Positions 44,445 through 52,224 of a DNA stretch of 64,000 nt are shown piece by piece. The stretch spans positions 51,104-115,103 of the forward strand of contig JAPPES010000005.1 in assembly GCA_028824125.1 (NCBI GenBank). The letters are read 5' to 3'. This DNA is from Candidatus Poribacteria bacterium (GTDB lineage Bacteria; Poribacteria; WGA-4E; WGA-3G). Each line of letters begins with the position of its first letter. Position 1 is the first letter of the stretch. Under the pieces are notes generated by a model. That model was not told where the DNA came from and made no database searches. It was given only the letters and a program-made list of their open reading frames with translations. The position numbers were made by a program, and so were the translations under genes.

Positions 44445-45862
44445 CTTGGGCCTCCTCTTTAGAGAGTAGGTTAATTGTTCATGACAGACTACAGAAATAG
44501 GTGGGGAATGCCTAAAGACGAATGCGCGTATGGCATTCACCATGATTCATACCGTTGATTAGGTATTTGTACAGTTTTATCTATTTCTATAGAGGGCTGG
44601 CCTCTATGATATGCATTGACCTTACCATCAGGTCTTGATAAAATAAAAACCAGCCTGTCAGGTATCTTCTGGCAGTGCTACGCATCGGCAGTGTTAAGTA
44701 GGATTTACACTGTCGGTGCATTGAAAGCACCTCAGACGTAATCCGCGCGGACGCGAATTTCCTAACGTCACAGGTAATTATACATTATTGTGTAACGATT
44801 GTCAAGAAAAAAAGCAGAAATTTGAAATTTTAATGTTATTTTTCGGAAAAAAGTACGTTTTTATTGGATATTTATTGTTCACACCCCGAAATTTCCACCA
44901 ACTACCCTCCGATTTTAGATAGACTCTTGTGTGTAGCGTTCAATTTTCTGAATCTCGGATTTTCGCAGATTGCGCGAATTATGCCTACTCTCTGTCTGAA
45001 TCGCGGAAAGCGCGGAAGATACGGAAAACGCGGAAAGGGGGTTGGTAAGATGAATTTCTTTTCAAACGATTGGGGCATACTTTGAATAGGCGTTTGGGAG
45101 TCCCAAACTCAATAATCCGCGTTTTCCGTGTAATCCGTGTAATCCGCGATGCAGACAGGAGAGAAATAATCCGCATCCTTCGTGTTTTCCGAGATTCAGA
45201 CAGAAAAAACGCAAACTGAATGGGCGAGGTTAGGAAACCTCGCCAGCAAAAAGCCCCCGCCTCGCCAGCAGAAAACCGACAGCGGACCAAAAACCCCTTC
45301 CGCGTTTTCCGTGTCCTCCGCGTCATCCGCGATTCAGACAACACCACGGGCGGACGGCACCAAATCAACGGTATGAATCATGGCGAATACGCCAAATCAA
45401 CGGTATGAATGCGCGTATGGCATTCCCCGTATGGTATTCGCCATGATTCCCCGCAGCGTGTGCCTGCTACTGTAACAAACACCACCCTCCGCGTCCTCCG
45501 TGAAATTCGCGATTCAGACACATGCCAAAAACTTTACATACCCGAGGTGAGGGTGTATAAATATTTGGGTATTAACCATGTCATTTTCTTGTAAGCCCGA
45601 AAAATCGGGGTTGAAAACCCCTCCTACAAGAGAGAAGGAATATTCCATGCCAAAACTTTACACCCCCTTTTATAGTGAAATCCACAATTACCTGGACAGT
45701 GGCGAGGTTAGGAAACCTCGCCAGCGTGATGGTGTAGGGCTTGTTGTTCATTGAAATGTCCACATATTTTTGGATTTTACTATAATAATTTGATTAACTT
45801 GCTATCTATAAGTAATTGTGATATAATTAAAATCGGTATTCTGAAAAGGAGGCGGAATTGGA
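44445..45862. repeat. 1.4-kb gene-free region of mosaic repeats
   Basis: The region contains a hairpin TATAGAGGgctggCCTCTATG (about 44588-44608) and a structured stretch 44640-44780 with several short stem-loops, such as GGTGCattgaaaGCACC at 44716. It also has at least five copies or half-copies of the CGCGATTCAGACA/TCCGCGTTTTCCGTGTAATC family (44990-45520). Palindromes GGCGAGGTTAGGAAACCTCG lie near 45223 and 45697, tandem AAATCAACGGTATGAAT units at 45360-45410, and a GGGGTT/AACCCC unit at 45601. The last part is a family 2 MITE. No coding region is supported. Confidence 0.65.
45670..45785. mobile_element. MITE-like element, family 2 (copy b)
   Basis: Termini TTATAGTGAAATCCA (45670-45684) and TGGATTTTACTATAA (45771-45785) are inverted repeats with one mismatch in 15. 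The cargo is the GCGAGGTT palindrome. The right tip contains TATAAT and lies 78 bp before the ferredoxin-fusion start; the total is 116 bp. Confidence 0.7.
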
Positions 45863-47155
45863 ATGGCATACATAATTACTGAACCGTGTGTTGATGTGAA
45901 GGACACTGCATGTGTTGAAGTCTGTCCAGTAAATTGCATACACACCGTTGAAGGTGAAAACCAACTTTACATTGATCCAAACGTGTGTATTGACTGTGCA
46001 GCGTGTGTAGACCCATGTCCCGTGGAAGCAATCTACATGGAAAGCGAAGTTCCAAGTGAATGGGAATCATATATTGAAAAAAACAGTAAATTCTTTGAGA
46101 CATTCGTTTATCCTGAAACTGAAGATGACACATCCGATGAATCAGTACAAGGTAAGAAAAAAGAACAAGGGGTTCCAGAAGAATTTGTGCAGCTGCCAGA
46201 TGCCGTGGGATCGTCACTGCGCGCACCTTTGGGGTTGCTAACCATGCTCGGACAACCGATTTTAGGTGCGTTCTCCGCAAGTTTCAAAGAGCAGTTAGAA
46301 GAGATGGCAGGCAATCCCCGTGTTTTCAGTGCTGCTGTTTCAACAGGTATCAATAGTTTAATCAATCTGATTCTTTATCCGCTTGTGCTTTTTTTCATCG
46401 GGATGAAACAGGGAGGTTACGGTTTTTTCACACCTGCGGGCAATTTTATGATCTTTTTGGGTATAGTGATCGCTATTGCCGAAGGTATGTTCCGTTTTAA
46501 ATCTGAACTCACTTCTACAGCTGACGATGAACAATCACGTTATGGTGCATCATTTTATGGATGGGTACCCTCACTCTTTGCTACACCGCTTCTCAAAGCC
46601 GTGCGCTCTGCTCTGATAAAAGCCCCCGAAGCACAACGGGCAACAATGCCTGGTGCTGTTCAGACCGACGGTTCGATTTTTTCTGATGATATAAAGGAAC
46701 GCTACCGCCGCTACGGAATGGTCAATCGGGTCTTAGAAATGGCAGACTACTATCAGATAGAAATTGAATTTCCACAATGGGTACCAAATTCTGCCGCCAA
46801 AGAAACATATCGACTTCCAGATAGAATGCCACATTATGACTATGAAGTTTTTCTTAGTTCACCTTATGCTCCAGATGCGACGCCTACATCAGAGAGCGTT
46901 GTGACGGTGCAAACACAGCTTCCCAGGGATCCTAAAAAGCCGCAACAGTTCGCCGATCCACGGTTTGAAAAAGTTGTTGGACGTACCAGTTCATTTCCAG
47001 ACGGTTTCAGAAACATCTTTCCTATTCCTGGACAACCAGAAGATTTCCATGCAAAATATCGGAATAGGATGCTTGAAATTGTCGTGCCGAAAACCGGAAC
47101 ATACCATGAACTCGGTATAGAACAACCTGTCCACTATGCAAAACTTAAGGGATAG
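45863..47155 (+). CDS. 7Fe ferredoxin fused to a membrane and C-terminal beta-domain protein
   Basis: A 430-residue fusion. Residues 1-75 are a seven-iron ferredoxin (CVDVKDTACVEVCPVNCIH and CIDCAACVDPCPVEAI, both cluster motifs intact). About 145-215 hold two hydrophobic helices (LINLILYPLVLFFIG and FMIFLGIVIAIAEGMF). The remainder contains YYQIEIEFPQWVPN and ends in YRNRMLEIVVPKTG, which resembles an Hsp20-like strand pattern (inference). An electron-transfer role is certain for the N-terminal part; the rest is unusual and unassigned. It begins 16 nt after GGAGG and overlaps bioA by 20 bp, so they are co-expressed. A MITE lies upstream. Confidence 0.75.
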   Translation: MAYIITEPCVDVKDTACVEVCPVNCIHTVEGENQLYIDPNVCIDCAACVDPCPVEAIYMESEVPSEWESYIEKNSKFFETFVYPETEDDTSDESVQGKKKEQGVPEEFVQLPDAVGSSLRAPLGLLTMLGQPILGAFSASFKEQLEEMAGNPRVFSAAVSTGINSLINLILYPLVLFFIGMKQGGYGFFTPAGNFMIFLGIVIAIAEGMFRFKSELTSTADDEQSRYGASFYGWVPSLFATPLLKAVRSALIKAPEAQRATMPGAVQTDGSIFSDDIKERYRRYGMVNRVLEMADYYQIEIEFPQWVPNSAAKETYRLPDRMPHYDYEVFLSSPYAPDATPTSESVVTVQTQLPRDPKKPQQFADPRFEKVVGRTSSFPDGFRNIFPIPGQPEDFHAKYRNRMLEIVVPKTGTYHELGIEQPVHYAKLKG

Positions 47156-48500
47156 AGAGAAGTTAGCTGCGTGGGATAAGGATTACCTGTGGCATCCTTT
47201 CACACAGATGCGTGATTGGCTGGCAGAAGAACCGATTATCATTGAGCGGGGTGAAGGGGTTTACCTGATTGATATTGATGGAAATCGGTATCTTGATGGG
47301 ATCGCCTCTATGTGGACAAACGTCCACGGGCACAATCATCCTGAACTAAACGCTGCCCTTAAAAATCAGTTAGATAAGATAGCGCATTCCACCCTCCTTG
47401 GGTACAGCAATATCCCTGCCATTCAACTTGCCCAAAAATTGGTCGAGATTACGCCCAAAGGTCTTGATAAGGTTTTCTATTCCGACAACGGTTCAACTGC
47501 GGTTGAAGTCGCACTGAAAATGGCATTTCAGTACTGGCAGCATCAAGGGCAACCGCAACGTAAACTGTTTGTCCACTTTGATAAAGCCTACCACGGCGAC
47601 ACAGTCGGTGCTATGAGTGTTGGTGGTATTGAAAATTTTCATAACACCTTTAATTCCCTCCTTTTCAAGAGTATTCGCGTATCCGCTCCTGAAACTTACC
47701 GCTCTTCTAATATTGTAGACGACTCTGCTGAGATATTAAAAACTCGTTGGCTTGATACGGTAGAACAGACATTATCTAAATATTCCGAACAAATTGCGGG
47801 TATCATTTTAGAACCGTTAGTCCAAGGAGCGGGTGGCATGTTAATTTCTCCGAAAGGGTTTCTGAAAGAGCTCACTGCATTAGCAAAAAAGTGGGGAACG
47901 CTCCTGATTGTTGATGAGGTAATGACAGGTTTTGGTCGTACAGGAAAAATGTGGGCATGTGAACATGAGAACGTTACGCCTGACCTTTTATGTACGGCAA
48001 AAGGGCTCGCGGCTGGCTATCTTCCGCTTGCAGCAACGTTAACTACGGATGAAATTTATAATGCCTTCCTCGGTGAATATCGTGATCTTAAAACTTTTTT
48101 TCACGGACATACCTTTACTGGGAACCCGTTAGCATGTGCTGTCGCGTTGGAAAATATAGCAATTTTTGAACGGGAAAATCTGCTGGATCGCCTTCAAACA
48201 ACTATTAAACACTTCCAAAATCGGCTTCAGGAATTCTATACGCTACCGCATGTTGGTGATGTGCGAGTCTGTGGGATGGCTGCAGGCATAGAGTTAATGA
48301 AAAACCCGGACACCTATACCCCTTATTCGTTTGAGGAGAAGGTAGGTATCCGAGTCTGTAAAGCTGCACTTGCGCAAGGTGCAGTGCTCCGACCACTTGT
48401 CAATACTATCGTCCTGATGCCGCCTTTACAAATTTCAATTTCAGAATTGAATTCCCTCCTTGATATTACCTATCGATCTATAGATACTGTAACAAAATAG
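47136..48500 (+). CDS. bioA: Adenosylmethionine-8-amino-7-oxononanoate aminotransferase
   Basis: A 454-residue class III PLP aminotransferase of biotin synthesis that converts KAPA to DAPA using S-adenosylmethionine. Characteristic blocks: WHPFTQMRDW near the N-terminus (BioA rather than other class III enzymes), GIASMWTNVHGHNHPELNAAL, FYSDNGSTAVEVALKMAFQYW, the YHGDTVGAMSVGG loop, DEVMTGFGRTGKMWACEH and TAKGLAAGYLPLAATL with the PLP lysine. Full length. It overlaps the ferredoxin fusion gene by 20 bp; no other bio gene lies in the window. Confidence 0.93.
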   Translation: MQNLRDREKLAAWDKDYLWHPFTQMRDWLAEEPIIIERGEGVYLIDIDGNRYLDGIASMWTNVHGHNHPELNAALKNQLDKIAHSTLLGYSNIPAIQLAQKLVEITPKGLDKVFYSDNGSTAVEVALKMAFQYWQHQGQPQRKLFVHFDKAYHGDTVGAMSVGGIENFHNTFNSLLFKSIRVSAPETYRSSNIVDDSAEILKTRWLDTVEQTLSKYSEQIAGIILEPLVQGAGGMLISPKGFLKELTALAKKWGTLLIVDEVMTGFGRTGKMWACEHENVTPDLLCTAKGLAAGYLPLAATLTTDEIYNAFLGEYRDLKTFFHGHTFTGNPLACAVALENIAIFERENLLDRLQTTIKHFQNRLQEFYTLPHVGDVRVCGMAAGIELMKNPDTYTPYSFEEKVGIRVCKAALAQGAVLRPLVNTIVLMPPLQISISELNSLLDITYRSIDTVTK

Positions 48501-48753
48501 GATAGGTTGATGAAGAGTAATTTATTAAATTGTCTATGTTGATGCGCCAAATAATTGAGGGGTGTGCATAAATAATTCCGATGTTAAATGTGCGTTTAAA
48601 GGTAGTAGGCACACGCCGTGTGCCGTCCACAAGTTTAAAGAGGCTCAATGAATTGCGCGACTACAAACAGCACTTTGTGAAATAATGCCGCACCTAAAGT
48701 CTGTCCCTGTCTGTGTTGATGCGCCAAATATTTATGCACGCCTCTCAATTAAC
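48501..48753. repeat. Repeat-containing intergenic region
   Basis: It contains GGTAGTAGGCACACGCCGTGTGCCGT at about 48600-48626, a palindrome also seen near 22972 and 51000. The sequence TTGATGCGCCAAATAATT at about 48539 recurs at 48717 (GTTGATGCGCCAAATA) as an approximate 180-bp-spaced direct repeat. Non-coding. Confidence 0.5.
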
Positions 48754-48782
48754 TTGACATCCCCTCTAAATCATACTATACT
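48754..48782 (+). promoter_or_regulatory. Sigma-70-like promoter whose -10 lies in a MITE tip
   Basis: TTGACA (48754-48759), 17-bp spacer, TATACT (48777-48782). The -35 is outside the MITE and the -10 is its left terminal sequence, pointing toward the monooxygenase-like gene. Confidence 0.55.
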
Positions 48783-48930
48783 ATAATAACTCAAGTTGCT
48801 ACTTACAAAACTTTGAACAGAAAGACGCTGTTTTTCCTTGATTCATGGTGTCTTTTGTAATAAATCGGGGTTGGAAACCCCTCCTACAAGAGAATTTACG
48901 AAATAGGTGGCAACTTGAGTTATAGTATAA
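48777..48930. mobile_element. MITE-like element, family 1 (copy b)
   Basis: Left end TATACTATAATAACTCAAGT(TGCTAC), right end GGTGGCAACTTGAGTTATAG(TATAA): inverted repeats of about 25 bp. The cargo includes a GGGGTT/AACCCC palindrome at 48867. The right tip lies 32 bp before the next gene start. Confidence 0.7.
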
Positions 48931-48961
48931 ACAAATCACACCGGAGGATAATCCTGAACCG

Positions 48962-50206
48962 ATGAAAAAGTTCTTAATCATACTTATTACATTCGTATTG
49001 TTAGTACCGACTCTCCAAGCAGAGATTACTTATAGTGAACATATCGCCCCGATTCTACAGAAGCAGTGCCAAACCTGCCACCGACAAGGCGAAGTCGCCC
49101 CGTTTTCACTGACCGACTACCGTGAGGCAAAAGCATGGGCAACCGAAATCGCTGAATACACCAAAGCACGGCTGATGCCACCTTGGAAACCCGCACACGG
49201 CTACGGTGCCTTTAAAAATGAACGTAGATTAACCGACAAAGAAATTCAGATGATAACTGCATGGGCAAAGGCTGGCGCCCCCGCAGGCGATCTCTCAACG
49301 GCACCTCCGAACCCAAAATTTCATAACGGATGGGCACTCGGAGAACCCGACCATATTGTTGAAATGCCTGTTGAATACGAAATTGAACCGGAAGGTGAAG
49401 ATGAATATCGACATTTTATTATTCCCACCAACTTTGACACGGATATATATGTTCAGGCAGTGGACGTGCAACCGGGCAATCGTAAAACGGTACATCACGT
49501 CATTGCATATCTGGATACAGAGGGACAAGGGCGAAAACTTGCTGCACAAGATCCAAAACCCGGATATGTCACAGAAGGCACGGGCCCCGGCATAGATGTC
49601 GCGGGAACACTCGGTGGATGGGCACCCGGCGTTACACCTTCTGTTCTACCTAAAGGCGTTGGGTATCTATTGCCGAAAGGTGCAGATATCGTCCTGCAGG
49701 TACACTACTACCGCACCGGACATACAGAGCGCGACCAATCGCGGATGGGACTCTACTTCTCCAAAACAGCGAAAACAGTCCCTTTGCAAATTGGCTCGGC
49801 AATCAACGATAAATTTATGATTCCAGCAGGCGAGGCGAAATATGCTGTCCACGCATCCAGAAGTGTCAAAAAAGACAGTTATCTGTTAGCCACCATGCCG
49901 CACATGCATCTCCTCGGCCGCGACATGCGGATTATCGCTAAACCGCCAACAGGTGCTCCAATTGACCTTATCTGGATACAAGATTGGGATTTCAACTGGC
50001 AAGACATCTACCATTACCGCAAACCTATCTTCCTACCGGCAGGCACACAGGTTTCGCTTGTCGCCCATTTTGATAACTCCGCTTCTAATTCCGCCAACCC
50101 GCATGACCCACCTATCCCTGTCGGTTGGGGGGACAAAACCACGGATGAAATGTGTATCGGCTTTATTTATTATGTGGATGCAAGTGAGTTTCAGCCGGTG
50201 GAATAA
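48962..50206 (+). CDS. Exported cytochrome c / copper type II (PHM-like) monooxygenase-like protein
   Basis: A 414-residue protein with signal peptide (to about LQAEI). The first domain is a cytochrome-c-like module: CQTCHRQGEVAPF (heme motif CxxCH at about 36-40), MPPWKP as the distal Met segment and LTDKEIQMITAWAKAGAP. From about 140 it matches the copper type II ascorbate-dependent monooxygenase family: KTVHHVIAYL (His-His copper site), VLQVHYYRTG (His at about 252) and MPHMHLLGRDM (Met/His site at about 308). Such proteins are common in planctomycete-like genomes and their substrate is unknown. It is a single gene preceded by a MITE and a GGAGGATAATC ribosome site. Confidence 0.8.
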   Translation: MKKFLIILITFVLLVPTLQAEITYSEHIAPILQKQCQTCHRQGEVAPFSLTDYREAKAWATEIAEYTKARLMPPWKPAHGYGAFKNERRLTDKEIQMITAWAKAGAPAGDLSTAPPNPKFHNGWALGEPDHIVEMPVEYEIEPEGEDEYRHFIIPTNFDTDIYVQAVDVQPGNRKTVHHVIAYLDTEGQGRKLAAQDPKPGYVTEGTGPGIDVAGTLGGWAPGVTPSVLPKGVGYLLPKGADIVLQVHYYRTGHTERDQSRMGLYFSKTAKTVPLQIGSAINDKFMIPAGEAKYAVHASRSVKKDSYLLATMPHMHLLGRDMRIIAKPPTGAPIDLIWIQDWDFNWQDIYHYRKPIFLPAGTQVSLVAHFDNSASNSANPHDPPIPVGWGDKTTDEMCIGFIYYVDASEFQPVE

Positions 50207-50214
50207 AACCTCCA

Positions 50215-50304
50215 CTGTTGGAAGGGTTTGTAACCCCGATAAAAACATAAAAATCGGGGTTGTAAACCCCTCCAACAAAGGAAAGTTCGAACCCCTCCAA
50301 CAAG
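50215..50304. repeat. Three tandem GGGGTT/AACCCC palindromic repeat units
   Basis: Successive TTGGAAGGGTTTGTAACCCC, AATCGGGGTTGTAAACCCC and CGAACCCCTCCAACAAG units directly follow the stop codon. They may act as terminators for the upstream gene. They overlap nothing coding on the minus strand. Confidence 0.6.
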
Positions 50305-50310
50305 ATATTG

Positions 50311-50991
50311 TCATCCCTTCCGTCCCACAAAATACACCGCAGACGCCAAAATATGCGAATGCGGATGCAGTAACAACAACATATCCAACCACACCAACGG
50401 AAACGTTAACCACCCCACTATAAGCGATACTGCCTTTGCAACTAACAAACTGCCAAAAGAACACACAAGTCCAACATATTCACGAAAAATCCAATGGAGT
50501 GCTGTTGTCGGCCCTGCGCATGCACCGCTTTCAACTTCGCGAAATCGAGAAAACAGTGCCACGAACCCTGTAGTTGTCCAGCGTTGATAATCGTGAGGCG
50601 ATGCATGGTAACCTTGTAAGAATGGCACCGCTGCACAAACATACCCGTCTGGTTTCAGGACACGGAACATTTCCGCCACAACACACTGTGGATCACGTAC
50701 ATGCTCCAGCACCGCCTCAGAGATAACTGCATCAAAAACGTCATCTGCAAACGGTAGCGAGTGTCCATCTGCCACAATATCCACCGTAGGTGTTGCCTCA
50801 ATTTCAAGATTTATGACATTCGGTGCACGGCGATGTGTGCCTGAACCCAGGTCTAAAATCCGTGCTTCAGGTCCCAATTCTCGAATCACCCGTTTAACAG
50901 CCCGCTTCCAACGCGGCGCAGGATAGGGACACCCCATCAGAAGTGCTAACAATCGGTTTTGCCGTAATCGACGTTTAATCCGTTCAACCAT
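50311..50991 (-). CDS. Class I SAM-dependent methyltransferase
   Basis: A 226-residue enzyme. Motif I ARILDLGSGTHRR at about 38-50, motif II VDIVADGHSLPFADDVFDAV, the SEAVLEHVRDPQ post-II segment and MFRVLKPDGYVCAAVPF at about 105. The C-terminal third is hydrophobic (GLVCSFGSLLVAKAVSLIVGW), suggesting membrane association. The start at 50991 is preferred, since an upstream in-frame ATG at 51051 is formed by repeat DNA (GTAGTAGGCACATTCCG). Closest to ubiquinone/lipid or glycan methyltransferases; substrate unknown. Confidence 0.8.
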   Translation of the reverse strand: MVERIKRRLRQNRLLALLMGCPYPAPRWKRAVKRVIRELGPEARILDLGSGTHRRAPNVINLEIEATPTVDIVADGHSLPFADDVFDAVISEAVLEHVRDPQCVVAEMFRVLKPDGYVCAAVPFLQGYHASPHDYQRWTTTGFVALFSRFREVESGACAGPTTALHWIFREYVGLVCSFGSLLVAKAVSLIVGWLTFPLVWLDMLLLLHPHSHILASAVYFVGRKG

Positions 50992-51082
50992 ATTAAAAGT
51001 AGTAGGCACATTCCGTGTGCCGTAACCTTGCGTGCGTTTGTAGTCGCGCAATTCATTGCGCCTCTTACATTCAAATCCGACA

Positions 51083-51120
51083 ATAAAAAAAAAACGGGGT
51101 CAGAACTCTCTCTGACCCCG
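51083..51120 (-). terminator. Rho-independent terminator of the rpsU-dsRBD operon
   Basis: On the minus strand CGGGGTCAGA / TCTGACCCCG (51111-51120 and 51095-51104) has a 6-nt loop followed by a run of about 10 T. It is 11 bp beyond the stop codon of the dsRBD gene. Confidence 0.85.
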
Positions 51121-51131
51121 CCATAACCGAC

Positions 51132-51671
51132 TTATACATCTACATCAGGAAACTCTATATTCGCCTCATCCGCCACCTTAGCCAAATCTCTAACAATCTG
51201 CATCGTCAACTGCGCTAATTTTCGAGAGAATTCAGCATCCGAAATACTGCGGTAACGGGAGGGTTGTGATGCGCTGAGCCGCTCATTTGCAATCGCCATC
51301 GCGCTTGTAATCAGTGGTAGTGCAACCTCAAGCGGTTCAATAACTACTGGCACCTCAACCGATTCCTGTCCGATATTATCTTGTGTCTCCACTTCATCTG
51401 TTAACAAGCGTTCACGGTTTTCAGTGATGGTGTCAAGCACCTGTTTCGCGGCAAATTGGTGAGCCTCTTTTTTTGATCCCGGTATCGGATCAGACATTTC
51501 ATGGATCCGGTCACCGTAATGAACTGTAACTTTCCAACTTGGTGCGTCTGGTGTGCCATGTTGTGTTTCAGAAAAGCGAGGTTGGCTTAATCCGCGTTCT
51601 TGGCAATATTCAATTAAAAGTCCTTTATAGTTTCCATCAGTCTTTGCAATATCAACATCCCAAACGGGCAT
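51132..51671 (-). CDS. Protein with double-stranded-RNA-binding-like domain
   Basis: A 179-residue protein. Residues about 12-90 fit the dsRBD pattern: NYKGLLIEYCQERGLSQPRF, then SWKVTVHYGDRIHEMSD and the terminal helix GSKKEAHQFAAKQVLDTI (the GSKKEA-AA motif that contacts the phosphate backbone). The remainder has no clear domain. No RNase III catalytic part is present, so it is a stand-alone binding protein. It is 21 bp after rpsU (same strand), consistent with a role in ribosome or RNA metabolism. Promoter upstream of rpsU and terminator downstream define a two-gene operon. Confidence 0.75.
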   Translation of the reverse strand: MPVWDVDIAKTDGNYKGLLIEYCQERGLSQPRFSETQHGTPDAPSWKVTVHYGDRIHEMSDPIPGSKKEAHQFAAKQVLDTITENRERLLTDEVETQDNIGQESVEVPVVIEPLEVALPLITSAMAIANERLSASQPSRYRSISDAEFSRKLAQLTMQIVRDLAKVADEANIEFPDVDV

Positions 51672-51692
51672 ATACTACCTCCCGAAGCCGCT

Positions 51693-51914
51693 CTATCTGT
51701 TATTATCATAGCGTGGGCGATATTCCATCGTGCGCGGCTTTACTTTCCGCTGCCGTTTCAGTTCAATTCGACGACGTTTTTCACTCGGTTTTTCATAAAA
51801 ACTTCGTTTTTTGATTTCGGTGACAACACCTGCTTTACCGCACAGCTTTTTAAAACGAGCAAGTGCTCTATCAAAGGATTCGCCTGAATCAACCGTAACT
51901 TCAACTTGAACCAT
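51693..51914 (-). CDS. rpsU: 30S ribosomal protein bS21
   Basis: A 73-residue protein: VTVDSGESFDRALARFKKLC and then KKRSFYEKPSEKRRRIELKRQRK, which is the bS21 family pattern with the basic C-terminal helix. It binds the 16S rRNA platform near the anti-Shine-Dalgarno. GAAGGAGG lies 9 nt before the ATG. The -10/-35 pair is formed by a MITE end just upstream (see promoter). Co-transcribed with the dsRBD gene. Confidence 0.95.
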   Translation of the reverse strand: MVQVEVTVDSGESFDRALARFKKLCGKAGVVTEIKKRSFYEKPSEKRRRIELKRQRKVKPRTMEYRPRYDNNR

Positions 51915-51939
51915 GTTTATAATCCTCCTTCAGTAAAAT

Positions 51940-52109
51940 TACTATAGTAACCTAAGTTGCTACTGACAAGATTCTGAAATGGTGGACACTGCTTTTTAAG
52001 AAAAAACAAGACATTTCCGCTGATTCTTATGTTTTCTGTTATACATCGGGGTTAGAAATCCCTCCTACAAGAGCATCACAAATAGGTGGCAACTTGGATT
52101 ATAGTAGTA
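51940..52109. mobile_element. MITE-like element, family 1 (copy c)
   Basis: Left tip TACTATAGTAACCTAAGTTG(CTAC), right tip GGTGGCAACTTGGATTATAG(TAGTA), inverted repeats. The cargo contains a GGGGTT/AATCCC palindrome at 52048. About 170 bp, with rpsU on one side and the TSUP gene on the other, both transcribed outward from it. Confidence 0.7.
51941..51969 (-). promoter_or_regulatory. rpsU promoter embedded in a MITE end
   Basis: On the minus strand TTGTCA (51969-51964), 17-bp spacer, TATAGT (51946-51941), 27 bp before the rpsU ATG. Both boxes lie inside the left terminal repeat of the family 1 element at 51940-52109. Confidence 0.65.
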
Positions 52110-52155
52110 TATCATATCTGAGGGCAGATGTCAACTTTTTTTGGTTATTAGGTAC

Positions 52156-52184
52156 TTGACAAGACCGACCAAATCCGTTATCAT
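52156..52184 (+). promoter_or_regulatory. Sigma-70-like promoter for the TSUP gene
   Basis: TTGACA (52156-52161), 17-bp spacer, TATCAT (52179-52184). It lies inside the reading frame that an automatic caller would take as the N-terminus from TTG 52141, arguing that the true start is downstream. Confidence 0.6.
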
Positions 52185-52224
52185 AAGCTGCACAATAACC
52201 ATTGAATCTTGTCAGGAGAACCTT

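Noticed and set aside
44985..45408. ORFs rich in Arg/Thr through the CGCGATTCAGACA repeats
   Set aside because: They translate tandem repeat DNA (TRKTRK-type strings) in several frames; no real gene.
50283..50304. tRNA-like GTTCGAACCCCTCC string
   Set aside because: It is part of the palindromic repeat; no acceptor or anticodon stem fits around it.
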